Below, piece after piece: positions 36,618 to 45,669 of a stretch of DNA of 64,000 nucleotides. Within the stretch, counting starts at the first letter, position 1. Each line of letters opens with the position of its first letter. The notes beneath the pieces were generated by a model that did not search any database, was not told the DNA's origin, and saw only the letters and a list, made by a program, of their open reading frames with translations. This DNA comes from Caulobacter sp031457805. GTDB lineage: Bacteria > Pseudomonadota > Alphaproteobacteria > Caulobacterales > Caulobacteraceae. The stretch is taken from NCBI RefSeq assembly GCF_031457805.1, contig NZ_JAVDXI010000005.1, positions 1 to 64,000 of the forward strand. The letters are read 5' to 3'. A program made the translations under genes and the position numbers.

Positions 36618-36708
36618 GACCTGCCCGGATTGTCACCGGGACAATGTTTCCGTTGCCGTCGCGCGGGCTGAGGCGCAAGCGGAGGCGACCACCGCCGATG
36701 GAGCGCCC

Positions 36709-37605
36709 ATGCCCCAAGCCGCCCTGCCCTTGCGCCACTTCCTGCTGGCCCTGGCCGTGGTGGCGGTCTGGGGAACCAACTTCGTGGTCATCCGGGTGGG
36801 CCTGGATCACCTGCCGCCGCTGCTGTTCGCCACCCTGCGCTTTTCGATGGTGCTTTTGCCGATGGCGTTCTTCGTGAAGCGGCCGGCGGTGTCGTGGGGC
36901 AACCTCGCCGCCTATGGCGTCGCGATCGGCGCGGGGCAGTTTGGCCTGCTGTTCATGGCCATGAAGGGCCACATCTCGCCGGGCCTGGCCTCGTTGGTCG
37001 TGCAGACCCAGGTGTTCTTCACGATCGGCATGGCCATGTGGATCAGCCGAGAGCGGGTGCAGGGCTTCCAAGTCGTGGCGCTGCTGCTGGCCGCGTCGGG
37101 TATCATCCTGATCGCCGCACACGGCGGCGGCTCGGCGACGCCGCTGGGCGTAATCCTGGTGCTGCTGGCCGCCGCCAGCTGGTCGGCGGGCAATATCGTC
37201 GCCCGCCAGGCCGGGTCGGTGAACATGCTGGGCTATGTGGTCTGGGCCAGCCTGTTCTCGATCCCGCCGCTGTTTCTGATGTCGCTATGGCTGGAAGGCT
37301 GGCCGGCCATCGTCAAGGGCGTGATGCAGGCCGACGCCCTGACCTGGGCCGCCGTCGCCTGGCAGGCGGTGGGCAACACCATGTTCGGCTATGCCGCCTG
37401 GGGCTGGCTGCTGGCCCGCCACCCCGCCGCGACCATCACGCCGATGGCCTTGATGGTTCCGGTGTTCGGCATGGGCGCCTCGGCCCTCTTGCTGCACGAG
37501 GCCCTGCCCGCCTGGAAGCTGATCGCCGCCGCCCTGGTGCTGACGGGGCTGGCGGTCAACATGCTGTGGCCGAAGGTGCGGGCTTGGAGAGCGGCGGCGG
37601 CTTGA
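36709..37605 (+). CDS. EamA/DMT family transporter
   Basis: A 298-residue transporter with ten predicted membrane segments as two EamA repeats. WGTNFVVIRVGLDHLPP in segment 1 and NIVARQAGSVNM in the second repeat are typical for amino-acid or metabolite exporters such as RhtA/PecM relatives. Substrate unknown. Translation is expected to start at the ATG at 36709. A palindromic repeat follows the gene. Confidence 0.85.
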   Translation: MPQAALPLRHFLLALAVVAVWGTNFVVIRVGLDHLPPLLFATLRFSMVLLPMAFFVKRPAVSWGNLAAYGVAIGAGQFGLLFMAMKGHISPGLASLVVQTQVFFTIGMAMWISRERVQGFQVVALLLAASGIILIAAHGGGSATPLGVILVLLAAASWSAGNIVARQAGSVNMLGYVVWASLFSIPPLFLMSLWLEGWPAIVKGVMQADALTWAAVAWQAVGNTMFGYAAWGWLLARHPAATITPMALMVPVFGMGASALLLHEALPAWKLIAAALVLTGLAVNMLWPKVRAWRAAAA

Positions 37606-37624
37606 AGCGCACAACACCACCACC

Positions 37625-37736
37625 GTCATCCCGCGCTTTATGCGCGGGACCCATGGTTCAGCTTCACCGTGAGTGTGTGACTTTCTCCGCACGTGCGGCT
37701 GACGAATGGGTCCCGCGAACAAGTCGCGGGATGACG
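37625..37736. repeat. Palindromic intergenic repeat, family C
   Basis: It starts GTCATCCCGCGCTTTATGCG and ends TCGCGGGATGAC, giving long terminal complementarity. Related copies are at 56713 and, in fragment form, near 53580. Confidence 0.75.
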
Positions 37737-37820
37737 GGGATACTTTGCGTTCAAACTCGCATCCCTTGACCTCCCCCACGTCAACCGCCCGACGCTCCCT
37801 AACAAAACAGGGAGGTCGCC

Positions 37821-38960
37821 ATGCCAAAGCCGTTCGAGGTCCACTGGAGCCGCGAGGCGGTCGACAAGGTGCTGGGCCAGGTCCGCGCCTATGAGTTCCC
37901 GCCCGCGCCGGAAGGCGGCGGCTGGGGCTATGGCTGCGACGCGGACTTCCTGAAGGACATCTGCGCCTACTGGACCGACGGCTTCGACGTCGGGGCGGCC
38001 CAGGCCAATCTGAACCGCTTTCCGCAGTTCACCGCGACCATCGAGGACCTCGATATCCACTTCGTCCACGTGGTCGGCGAGGCGCAGGGGAAGCGCCCGC
38101 TGCTGGTCACCCACGGCTGGCCGGGGTCGCACTTCGAGTTCTGGGAGGCCATCGAACCGCTGGCCTTCCCGTCCCGCCACGGCGGCGATGCGGCGGACGC
38201 GTTCGATCTGGTGATCCCGTCGCTGCCGGGCTTCGGCTTTTCAGGAAAGCCCAAGCGGCCGCTGGGCCAGCGCGCCACGGCGCGCCTGTTCAACACCCTG
38301 ATGACCCGCGAGCTGGGCTATGAAACCTACCTCGCCCAGGGCGGCGACTGGGGCGGTCTCGTCACCTCTTGGCTGGGCCTGGATCACGGCGCCCACGCCA
38401 AGGCCATCCACCTTAACATGATCGGCCTGCGCCCCGCCGGTCCGCCGCGCACCCAGGACGAGATCGACTGGATCACCGGGTTCGGCGCCCAGATGGACCT
38501 CTGGGGCGCCTATTTCCGGCTGCAGGCCAGCAAGCCCCAATCGGTGGCTTGGCTGGGAGCCAACAACCCGGTCGGCCAAGCGGCCTGGATCCTGGAGCGC
38601 TTCCACGACTGGGCCGACCTGTCGGGCAAGCCGTTCGAAGAGGTGTTCAGCCGCGACCAGCTGCTGACCAACCTGATGATCTATGTGATGACCGGCAGCT
38701 TCACGACCGGCGCCTGGTACTACCGGGCCATGCTGGAGGAAGGCGGCCCAGTCCTCGCCGAAGGCCAGCGCTGCGAGACGCCGACCGCCTTCGCCAACTT
38801 CCCGGGCGAGAGCATCTACAAGCCCCCGCCCCGCTCCTGGGCCGACCGCGCCTACAACATCACCCGCTGGAGCGAGATGCCGCGCGGCGGCCACTTCGCA
38901 GCGATGGAGGAGCCGGGCTTGTTCGTCGACGACGTGCGGGCCTGGGCGCGCGAACTTTAG
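37821..38960 (+). CDS. Epoxide hydrolase (EphA/EHN type)
   Basis: A 379-residue alpha/beta hydrolase with an N-terminal EHN domain (about 5-110). The oxyanion HGWPGS is near residue 96, nucleophile Asp in GGDWGG near 175, and the C-terminal GGHFAAMEEP holds the catalytic His. It would open an epoxide to a diol by a covalent ester intermediate. The start follows GGGAGGTC. A GFA-type gene follows 24 bases later in the same direction, and then a threonine-aldolase-like gene, probably an operon. Confidence 0.88.
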   Translation: MPKPFEVHWSREAVDKVLGQVRAYEFPPAPEGGGWGYGCDADFLKDICAYWTDGFDVGAAQANLNRFPQFTATIEDLDIHFVHVVGEAQGKRPLLVTHGWPGSHFEFWEAIEPLAFPSRHGGDAADAFDLVIPSLPGFGFSGKPKRPLGQRATARLFNTLMTRELGYETYLAQGGDWGGLVTSWLGLDHGAHAKAIHLNMIGLRPAGPPRTQDEIDWITGFGAQMDLWGAYFRLQASKPQSVAWLGANNPVGQAAWILERFHDWADLSGKPFEEVFSRDQLLTNLMIYVMTGSFTTGAWYYRAMLEEGGPVLAEGQRCETPTAFANFPGESIYKPPPRSWADRAYNITRWSEMPRGGHFAAMEEPGLFVDDVRAWAREL

Positions 38961-38984
38961 ATTTCTGATCAGAGGGGAAACGCG

Positions 38985-39389
38985 ATGAGCAAGATCACCG
39001 GCGGCTGCCTGTGCGGTGAAATCCGTTACGAGATGGAGGGCGTGATCAACGTCGCCGTCTGCCACTGCCGCGAATGCCAGTACGCGTCGGGCGGCGGGCC
39101 CAACTATATCGCGCTGGTCCCCAAGCCGGCCTTCGCCTTCACCAAGGGCGAGCCGCATCGCTACACCCGTCCCGGCGGCAGCGGCCAGGCGGTGACGCGG
39201 ATCTTCTGCGCCGACTGCGGAACGCCCCTGGCGTCAGAGATCGCCATGCCCGTCGTGGCGGTGAAGCTGGGCGGTCTTGATGATCCGGCGCCCTACAAGG
39301 CGGGGGTCTCGGTCTGGACGTGCGAGGCGCAGCCGTGGCATCCGATCGATCCCGCCGCACCGGCTTTCCCGAAGAATCCCTCAGGCTGA
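38985..39389 (+). CDS. GFA/CENP-V family zinc protein
   Basis: A 134-residue protein of the glutathione-dependent formaldehyde-activating enzyme-like family. Zinc-binding cysteines are in GGCLCGEIRYE, CHCRECQ and FCADCGTPL, in the usual order. Members bind zinc; enzyme activity is generally unproven. Its TGA overlaps the ATG of the next gene (TGATG), indicating translational coupling. The start follows GAGGGGAAAC. Confidence 0.85.
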   Translation: MSKITGGCLCGEIRYEMEGVINVAVCHCRECQYASGGGPNYIALVPKPAFAFTKGEPHRYTRPGGSGQAVTRIFCADCGTPLASEIAMPVVAVKLGGLDDPAPYKAGVSVWTCEAQPWHPIDPAAPAFPKNPSG

Positions 39390-40420
39390 TGACCCAGACC
39401 ACGCCCCGCTTCGACTTCGCCTCCGACAATGTCGCCGGCGCCATGCCGGAAGTCATGGAGGCGTTGATCGCAGCCAATGCGGGGACGGCCTCGGGCTATG
39501 GGACAGACCACGTCAGCCGCGCCGCCGCAGATCGCATCCGCGCGGCGCTGAACGCGGACGCCGAGGTGCGATTCACCGCTTCGGGCACCGCCGCCAACGC
39601 CTTCGCCCTGACGCTGCTGGCCGCGCCGCACGAGGCGGTTTTGGCTCACGAGCACGCCCATATCTGCACCGACGAGACCGGCGCGCCGGGCTTCTTTGGC
39701 CAGGGCGTCGGCCTGATCGGCCTGCCGGGTGCTTCGGGCAAGATGGAGCTGGCGCCGCTGGAGGCGGCGCTGGCGCAGCCGGACGTCTCATACCGCCAGC
39801 CGGCGGCGGCCCTGTCCCTGACCACGGCCACCGAGTACGGCACGGTTTATTCGCAAGCGCACCTGGAGAGCCTGATCGCGCCGGTGAAGGCCAAGGGCTA
39901 TGGCGTCCATCTGGACGGCGCGCGGCTGGCCAATGCGGTCGCGGCGGGCTTTGATCTGAAGAGCATCGCCAAGATGGGCGTCGACATCCTGGTGATGGGC
40001 GGCACCAAGGCCGGCTCGACCCCGACCGAAGCCGTGGTCTTCCTGAACCCCGACCACGCGCGACGCCTGGACGCGCGGCTCAAGCACGCGGGTCAGCTGA
40101 TCTCAAAGGGTCGCTACCTTGCCGCCCCGTGGCTGGGCCTGCTGGGCGAGCACGGTGACACCGGTCCCTGGGCTGCGCGGGCCGCCCACGCCAACGCGAT
40201 GGCGCGGAAGCTGGCCGATCTGATGCCCTTCCCCATCAAGCACGCGGTCGAGGCCAACGGGATCTTCGTCGAGATGGACGAGCCCACGCTGGAGCGTCTG
40301 CGCGGTGAGGGCTGGTTCGTCTATCGCTTCCTGGACGGCACGGTGCGCTTCATGTGCTCGTGGGCCACGACGCCCGAGATGGTCGAGGACCTGGGCGCGG
40401 CGCTGAAGCGGGTGGCTTAG
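39389..40420 (+). CDS. Threonine aldolase-type beta-eliminating lyase
   Basis: A 343-residue PLP enzyme of the low-specificity L-threonine aldolase family, which splits threonine to glycine and acetaldehyde. It has FASDNVAGAMPEVMEALI at the N-terminus, GYGTDHVS, the PLP-stacking His in HEHAHICTDE, and VMGGTKAG bearing the Schiff-base Lys. Start at 39389 overlaps the preceding stop. Other hydroxy-amino-acid enzymes are at 52.6-58.2 kb, but not in the same operon. Confidence 0.85.
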   Translation: MTQTTPRFDFASDNVAGAMPEVMEALIAANAGTASGYGTDHVSRAAADRIRAALNADAEVRFTASGTAANAFALTLLAAPHEAVLAHEHAHICTDETGAPGFFGQGVGLIGLPGASGKMELAPLEAALAQPDVSYRQPAAALSLTTATEYGTVYSQAHLESLIAPVKAKGYGVHLDGARLANAVAAGFDLKSIAKMGVDILVMGGTKAGSTPTEAVVFLNPDHARRLDARLKHAGQLISKGRYLAAPWLGLLGEHGDTGPWAARAAHANAMARKLADLMPFPIKHAVEANGIFVEMDEPTLERLRGEGWFVYRFLDGTVRFMCSWATTPEMVEDLGAALKRVA

Positions 40421-40432
40421 AGGACTTCGGGG

Positions 40433-40539
40433 CGAGGGGTTACGCCGTCACCCGGCGTGCTGGCGCTCCATGCGAGGCTGCACCCCCTCATCCTCCCACG
40501 CCTGCGGCGCGGGCCCCTCCTTCTCCCTCTGGGAGAAGG
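40433..40539. repeat. Palindromic repeat, family B, entering a coding region
   Basis: A shortened family B copy (GAGGGGTTACGCCGTCACCC, then CCTCCTTCTCCCTCTGGGAGA). It covers the 3' end of the adjacent CBS-GGDEF-EAL gene and provides its last 30 or so codons. Confidence 0.65.
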
Positions 40540-42271
40540 TGATCACCGGCGACATCGGCTCAGCGGCCGATGTCTCGGTGACGCCCAGCATCCTGGCGAT
40601 CTCGCTGGCAGGCGCCGGACGGCTGATGAAGTAGCCCTGGATCTCGGCGCAGCCCTGCCCGCGCAGGGCGTTCAGCTGCTCCAGCGTCTCCACGCCCTCG
40701 GCCGTGGTGGTGACGCCCATCGACGCGCCCAGGTCCAGCACCGCCTTGATGATGGCCATGGCGTCGCTGTCGTGCAGGATGTCGCGAACGAAGGTCTGGT
40801 CGATCTTGATCTTGTCGAACGGGAAGCTGCGCAGATAGCTCAGCGAGCTGTAGCCGGTGCCGAAATCGTCCATCGAGATCCGCACGCCCAGGGCTTTCAG
40901 GTCGTGCAACATGGTCATGTTGGCGGCGTTGTCCTGCAGCAGGACCGACTCGGTGATCTCAAGCTCAAGACGGTTCGCCGACAGGCCAGACGCCGCCAGG
41001 GCCGAGACCACGGTGCGCACCAGACCCCGGTCACGGAACTGGGCGGGCGACAGGTTCACCGCCAGGCGCACATGCTCGGGCCAGTTCGCCGCCTCGGCGC
41101 AGGCCCGGCGCAAGACCCACTCGCCTAGCTGGACGATCAGGCCGATCTCCTCGGCCAGGGGGATGAAGTCGGCGGGCGAGACCGTGCCGCGCTCGGGATG
41201 ATACCAGCGCAGGAGCGCCTCGCAGCCCGTCACCCGCTCGGCGCCCAGGTGATAGAGCGGCTGATAGACAAGCTCGAACTCGCCGGCCTGCAGCGCCCGG
41301 CGCAGGTCCAGCTCCAGCGCCCGGCGCGCCTGAAGCTGCTCATCCATCGCGCGTTCGAAGAAGTGATACGCCCCGCGCCCGTCGGCCTTGGCGCGGTACA
41401 GCGCCATGTCGGCCTTCTTCAGCAGCTCGTCGGCGTCGTCGCCGTCGGTGGGCGCCAGGCTGACCCCGACGCTGGCCCCGATCACCACATGGTGGCCTTG
41501 CAGATCGAACGGCGCTGCCATCGCCTCGACGATCCGCGCCGCCAAGCGCGTCGCGCCGTTCCCGTCGTCCAGTCCCGTCTGGACCACCGCGAACTCATCG
41601 CCACCCAGGCGTGCGACAGTGTCCCCCTCCCGCACGCAGCCGCGCAGACGTTCGGCGGCGATCTTCAGCAGGGCGTCGCCCAGCGGATGGCCCAGAGTAT
41701 CGTTGACGGTCTTGAAGCGGTCCAGGTCGACGAAGTGCACCGCCAGGGCGTCGCCCTTGCGCGACCGGCGGGCCAGGGCCTCGCTGAGCGACTTCTGAAA
41801 CAGCACCCGGTTGGGCAGGTCGGTCAGAGGATCGAAGTGAGCCAGGCGCGCGATCTGCGCCACGCCCCGGCGGTTGGTCTCGTTGCTGGCCTGCAGCAGG
41901 GCTAGCACCGTGCCGACCCCCAGATAGCGCTCGTTCTCGGTGACGATGAAACCGCGCAGCAGATCCGAGGCGCGATACGACAGGCTGTCGGAGGTGAACT
42001 CGGCCAGTTCGGTGTCAGCGTCCACGACCAGCGGCTCGCGGTCCATCAAGGTCGAGATCGGCCGGTTGGCGTAGAGCGCGCGCCCATACTCGGCGGCCAT
42101 ACGCAGGAAGAAGGCGTTGCGCTCGACGAGGCCGATCGGCCGGTCGTCGTGGTCCAGCACCGGGATGATCAGCGTGTCGGGTTCTTCCCGGAACCGCTCG
42201 TACAGAGCCTTGCCGAGCTGATCCTCGCGCGCTGGCTCCAGGAAAGAAACGGTGTCCCTCAGGGTGAACAT
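40448..42271 (-). CDS. CBS-GGDEF-EAL cyclic-di-GMP protein
   Basis: A 607-residue soluble protein: a CBS-type pair over about 1-130 (IIPVLDHDDRPIGLVERNAF, then PLVVDADTELAEF), GGDEF with an intact RLGGDEF, and EAL with CEALLRWYHP, DDFGTGYSS and AEGVET. Both halves look able to function. The ATG at 42271 follows GGAGGCG; an upstream ATG is weaker. The last 30 or so residues (SQREKEGPAPQAWEDEG and onward) read through a family B palindromic repeat, so the original C-terminus was probably shorter. Confidence 0.88.
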   Translation of the reverse strand: MFTLRDTVSFLEPAREDQLGKALYERFREEPDTLIIPVLDHDDRPIGLVERNAFFLRMAAEYGRALYANRPISTLMDREPLVVDADTELAEFTSDSLSYRASDLLRGFIVTENERYLGVGTVLALLQASNETNRRGVAQIARLAHFDPLTDLPNRVLFQKSLSEALARRSRKGDALAVHFVDLDRFKTVNDTLGHPLGDALLKIAAERLRGCVREGDTVARLGGDEFAVVQTGLDDGNGATRLAARIVEAMAAPFDLQGHHVVIGASVGVSLAPTDGDDADELLKKADMALYRAKADGRGAYHFFERAMDEQLQARRALELDLRRALQAGEFELVYQPLYHLGAERVTGCEALLRWYHPERGTVSPADFIPLAEEIGLIVQLGEWVLRRACAEAANWPEHVRLAVNLSPAQFRDRGLVRTVVSALAASGLSANRLELEITESVLLQDNAANMTMLHDLKALGVRISMDDFGTGYSSLSYLRSFPFDKIKIDQTFVRDILHDSDAMAIIKAVLDLGASMGVTTTAEGVETLEQLNALRGQGCAEIQGYFISRPAPASEIARMLGVTETSAAEPMSPVITFSQREKEGPAPQAWEDEGVQPRMERQHAG

Positions 42272-42428
42272 TGATACGCCTCCACTCACGGGGGGGAGGA
42301 GGCCTGGACGGGGCTAACGAGGCGCTAATGGCGCCGCTTTACGGCGCTGATTTCGCGAAAACTTCACAGGCCTGTCACAGTGTTTTCCTGTGTGTTTACA
42401 AGGCCCCTCACGCGACTGGCGAGATGGC

Positions 42429-43064
42429 TCAGCGGCCCGTATCCATGAAGTCCCGGGCGCTGAAGCCCTCCGGCGGTGCGACCTCGACGATCGGGTCGTC
42501 GCGGTCATCGAACTCGGTGCGCAGGGCCCTGCTCATCACGGCGTGCATCTCATAGAGACAGGTAATGTAGGTCAGCTCCAGGATCTGTTCGTCGGACAGG
42601 AACGCCTTCAGCGCTGCGAATACGCCGTCAGCGATCCGGCCCCCGTCCAGCACCAGACCGTCGGCATAGGCCAGCACCGCGCATTCGTGGGTGTCGAAGA
42701 CCTCGGAAACCTGCCAATGCGGAACCGCCGCGATCTTGGCCTCCGACACGCCAAGCCCCCGAAGCGACTTGCAGTGCTGGGAGAAGACGAACTGGCTGCC
42801 GCGCGCCCAGCCCGCGCGGGTCTGGGCCAGCTCGCGCAGCACCGGGTCCAGCTTGCGGGCCGGATCGCGATAGAGCGCAAAGCCCTGGGCCGCGTGGCGC
42901 AGGATGTCGGGACTGCCGGCGAAGACTGTCCACCAGTCGCCGCGCGTACCGGTGTCAGTGCCCGGCTCGGCCACCGGATCGCGGTCGCCGAACAACAGGT
43001 CGTAGAGCCGCAGGGTCCCCGTGTCGGCGACCTCGGCGCGGGGGATCTGCCGCAGGCGCGGCAT
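42429..43064 (-). CDS. AhpD/carboxymuconolactone decarboxylase-like protein
   Basis: A 211-residue all-helical protein of the AhpD-like superfamily (TVFAGSPDILRHAAQGFALY, then VLRELAQTRAGWARGSQFVFSQH). The usual redox CxxC is absent: the motif region reads SQFVFSQHCKS, with a single Cys. Peroxidase or disulfide reductase activity is thus unlikely, and it may be a decarboxylase-like or binding protein. The gene overlaps the preceding VOC gene by one base (TGATG), so the two are coupled and probably handle the same compound. Confidence 0.78.
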   Translation of the reverse strand: MPRLRQIPRAEVADTGTLRLYDLLFGDRDPVAEPGTDTGTRGDWWTVFAGSPDILRHAAQGFALYRDPARKLDPVLRELAQTRAGWARGSQFVFSQHCKSLRGLGVSEAKIAAVPHWQVSEVFDTHECAVLAYADGLVLDGGRIADGVFAALKAFLSDEQILELTYITCLYEMHAVMSRALRTEFDDRDDPIVEVAPPEGFSARDFMDTGR

Positions 43065-43588
43065 CAGGCGTCGACCGCTGCGCGGGCCGGTTCGTGCCGC
43101 ACGTCCTCGGGCCCGAACGCCCGCGTGAAGGCGGCGAGCTCCATCATGATCCCGTTGGGGTCGGTGAAGTAGACCGAGCGGACGAAGACGCCAAGGTGCA
43201 GCTTGCGCGCCACGCCCATCTCGCTGTCGTCGTGATTCACGACCATCGGGAACACCGGAACGCCGGCGCTCTGCAGGCGCTCAAGGCAGGCGTCGAGATC
43301 GGCCTCGTCGACGCTGAAGGCGACGTGATTCATCGAGCCGACCGCGGTCTTGGCTTCAGCCGGGAAGGCCTTCACTGACGCCACGCCCGGCGCGGCCGGC
43401 GGGACGTCCGGCCACCAGAAGAACGCCAGGCAAGACCCGCCGCCGCAGTCGAAGAAGAAATGCTGGCCGCCATCCGGCAGGGCCACGGTCTTGACCAGCG
43501 GCATCTGTAGGATCTCGGTGTAGAACCTGACGGTCTGCGCCATATCGCGGCAGACCAGGGCCAGGTGATTGACGCCGGTGATCTTCAT
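43064..43588 (-). CDS. VOC family protein (glyoxalase/dioxygenase type)
   Basis: A 174-residue vicinal-oxygen-chelate protein starting ITGVNHLALVCRDM, where His7 would be a metal ligand; two babab modules follow, with VNHDDSEM and a late VYFTDPNGIMMEL in which the final Glu is the usual last ligand. It is likely a dioxygenase, lyase or resistance-type metal enzyme, substrate unknown. Co-transcribed with and overlapping the AhpD-like gene. Confidence 0.85.
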   Translation of the reverse strand: MKITGVNHLALVCRDMAQTVRFYTEILQMPLVKTVALPDGGQHFFFDCGGGSCLAFFWWPDVPPAAPGVASVKAFPAEAKTAVGSMNHVAFSVDEADLDACLERLQSAGVPVFPMVVNHDDSEMGVARKLHLGVFVRSVYFTDPNGIMMELAAFTRAFGPEDVRHEPARAAVDA

Positions 43589-43655
43589 CTCGGCTTCCTC
43601 CCCGAGACCAAGGTTACGCCAAAGCGATGGGGCGTACAGCGTGACGTTGGGGCGC

Positions 43656-44018
43656 CTACGCCCGCTCCTCCTTCTTGGTGTCGCCGAGCAGGACCTGGCC
43701 GCCCCAGCTGACGAAACCCGTGACGATAGCGGCCAGGACGCCCGCCCACAGGCCTTGAACAGTCAGACCGTCCAGCATCCAGGCCACGAGGCCGATCATG
43801 CCCGCGTTGATCACGAGCAGAAACAGGCCCAGCGTCGCCAGGGTCAGGGGGAAGGTCAGCAGAGTCACGATCGGACGCACCACGGCATTGACGATCCCGA
43901 GCAGGAGGCCGGCGATCAGCAGGGTCTTCCAGCCGTCGGCGGCGACGCCCGGCACAATCTGGGTCGCCAGCCACAAGCCGAAGGCGGCGATCAACAGGCG
44001 GAAAATGAGGCGGACCAT
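43656..44018 (-). CDS. Phage holin family IV-type membrane protein (YvlD-like)
   Basis: A 120-residue protein with four membrane segments (about 5-21, 28-50, 57-78 and 88-110), including GIVNAVVRPIVTLLTFPLTLATLGLFLLVINAGMI as a conserved core. It belongs to the YvlD/holin-4-superfamily group that is chromosomal and not a phage lysis gene. The function is unclear, possibly envelope stress. It is divergent from rpoH with 194 bp between the starts. Confidence 0.82.
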   Translation of the reverse strand: MVRLIFRLLIAAFGLWLATQIVPGVAADGWKTLLIAGLLLGIVNAVVRPIVTLLTFPLTLATLGLFLLVINAGMIGLVAWMLDGLTVQGLWAGVLAAIVTGFVSWGGQVLLGDTKKEERA

Positions 44019-44212
44019 GGAGTCTCCCGAACGTCAGAGGCGACGCGTCCAAACGATCGCCGCATTCGTACAATATCCGAGCACGAAACTCGGACATTAC
44101 AAATGCGTTACCGCTCTTCAAACCGCCGCAGCGTGAACTATCTAGTCCCTCGTGTGGGGGATGATCGCGCGCGATTGGCGAGCGGATCCGCACGCAAGGG
44201 GATATAAGTAGG

Positions 44213-45100
44213 ATGGCCGTAAATTCTCTATCGGTGATGTCGCCGGACGGCGGCTTGTCGCGTTACCTCACCGAGATCCGCAAGTTTCCGATGCTCAGCA
44301 AGGACGAAGAGTTCATGCTGGCCCAGCGCTGGAAAGAGCATCAGGACCCGCAAGCGGCCCACAAGATGGTCACCAGCCACCTGCGTCTCGTGGCCAAGAT
44401 CGCCATGGGCTATCGCGGCTACGGCCTGCCGATCGGCGAGGTGATCTCCGAAGGCAATGTCGGCCTGATGCAGGCGGTCAAGAAGTTCGAGCCTGAGAAG
44501 GGCTTCCGCCTGGCCACCTACGCCATGTGGTGGATCCGCGCCTCGATCCAGGAATATATCCTGCGTTCGTGGTCGCTGGTGAAGATGGGCACGACCGCCG
44601 CGCAGAAGAAGCTCTTCTTCAACCTCCGCAAGGCCAAGAGCCAGATCGCCGCCTTCCAGGAAGGCGATCTGCATCCTGACCAGGTCAGCCAGATCGCCAC
44701 CAAGCTGGGCGTGCTGGACAGCGAAGTCATCTCGATGAACCGCCGCCTGTCGGGCCCCGACGCCTCGCTGAACGCGCCGCTGCGCGCCGACGGCGAAAGC
44801 GAGTGGCAGGACTGGCTGGCGGACGAAGAACAGGTCTCCCAGGAGACCCGCGTCGCCGAGGACGAGGAGAAGTCGCTGCGGATGAGCCTCCTTGAAGAGG
44901 CGATGGTCGAGCTGACCGACCGCGAGCGTCACATCCTGACCGAGCGCCGCCTGAAGGACGATCCGACCACCCTGGAGGAGCTGGCCGCCCAGTACGGCGT
45001 CAGCCGCGAGCGCGTGCGCCAGATCGAGGTCCGCGCGTTCGAAAAGCTGCAGAAGACCATGCGCGAGGCGGCGATCGCCAAGAATATGGTGGATGCCTGA
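44213..45100 (+). CDS. rpoH: RNA polymerase sigma-32 (heat shock sigma factor)
   Basis: A 295-residue sigma-70-family factor directing heat-shock transcription. Region 2 (RLVAKIAMGYRGYGLPIGEV, GNVGLMQAVKKFEP, TYAMWWIRASIQEYI), the RpoH box QKKLFFNLRK at residues 131-140, and region 4 (TLEELAAQYGVSRERVRQIE) are intact. Length and sequence match Caulobacter RpoH. The ATG at 44213 follows GATATAAGTAGG. It ends in a strong terminator. Regulation by DnaK/FtsH is known for the family, not visible here. Confidence 0.97.
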   Translation: MAVNSLSVMSPDGGLSRYLTEIRKFPMLSKDEEFMLAQRWKEHQDPQAAHKMVTSHLRLVAKIAMGYRGYGLPIGEVISEGNVGLMQAVKKFEPEKGFRLATYAMWWIRASIQEYILRSWSLVKMGTTAAQKKLFFNLRKAKSQIAAFQEGDLHPDQVSQIATKLGVLDSEVISMNRRLSGPDASLNAPLRADGESEWQDWLADEEQVSQETRVAEDEEKSLRMSLLEEAMVELTDRERHILTERRLKDDPTTLEELAAQYGVSRERVRQIEVRAFEKLQKTMREAAIAKNMVDA

Positions 45101-45124
45101 CGCTTCGGGCTCACCGTCTCGACC

Positions 45125-45153
45125 AAAGGGCGCTCCTCGGAGCGCCCTTTTTT
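45125..45153 (+). terminator. Terminator of rpoH
   Basis: Stem AAAGGGCGCT/AGCGCCCTTT with loop CCTCGG, then further T. Confidence 0.95.
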
Positions 45154-45454
45154 GTTTGTGGCCCGTCCCACCTCGCCGTCATGCCCTTTATGCAGCGGAG
45201 GGACGCACAGCGACTGACCAAACCGACCGTGGCGCCCGACAGCAGACCTTCCGATCGGCTGTTTGGGGTGGAAGTCGGACAGGCCGCAGGCCCCCACCGG
45301 ACCATGCTTCGCATGGTCGTCCGCCCCCATAGGGGGCAGAAGGTGCGCTTCCTTCTTCCCCCTCCGGGGGAGGAGCGCCCCCCGGGTCGCGCGAAGCGCG
45401 CGCCCGAGGACAGGCTCCGGCGCGGCGGGGGCAAGTATGGGTGGATGGCAGATC

Positions 45455-45570
45455 AAATCCTCCCCCTAGCGGGGGAGGTGTCGGCGAAGCCGACGGAGGG
45501 GGAAGAAGCCGGCTCAGCAGCACTTCCCCCTCCGGCCTTCGGCCTCCTCCCCCTCTGGGGGGAGGATTTT
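45455..45570. repeat. Palindromic intergenic repeat, family A
   Basis: It starts AAATCCTCCCCCTAGCGGGG and ends GGGGGGAGGATTTT, with inner TCGGCGAAGCCGA. Confidence 0.85.
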
Positions 45571-45669
45571 CCGAACGTCCGCAATGGGTCGCGAACTGTC
45601 TCTCGCCCCCCGGTGAAAGCTGACCCCTAAGGCGGAAATGACGGCGCTCAAGAGTGGTATAGCCAAGCC

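Larger units (their letters stand above)
45101..45669. other. 569-bp gap full of repeats after rpoH
   Basis: It contains the rpoH terminator, a family C-like fragment near 45178-45220 (GTCATGCCCTTTATGCAGC), hairpins around CATGCTTCGCATG and CCCCCTCCGGGGG (45300-45375), and a full family A element (45455-45570). No gene is supported. Confidence 0.6.

Noticed and set aside
43656..44018. Phage lysis holin next to rpoH
   Set aside because: The YvlD-like family is chromosomal with no endolysin nearby; unrelated to the lysis cassette at 2.7-4.6 kb.
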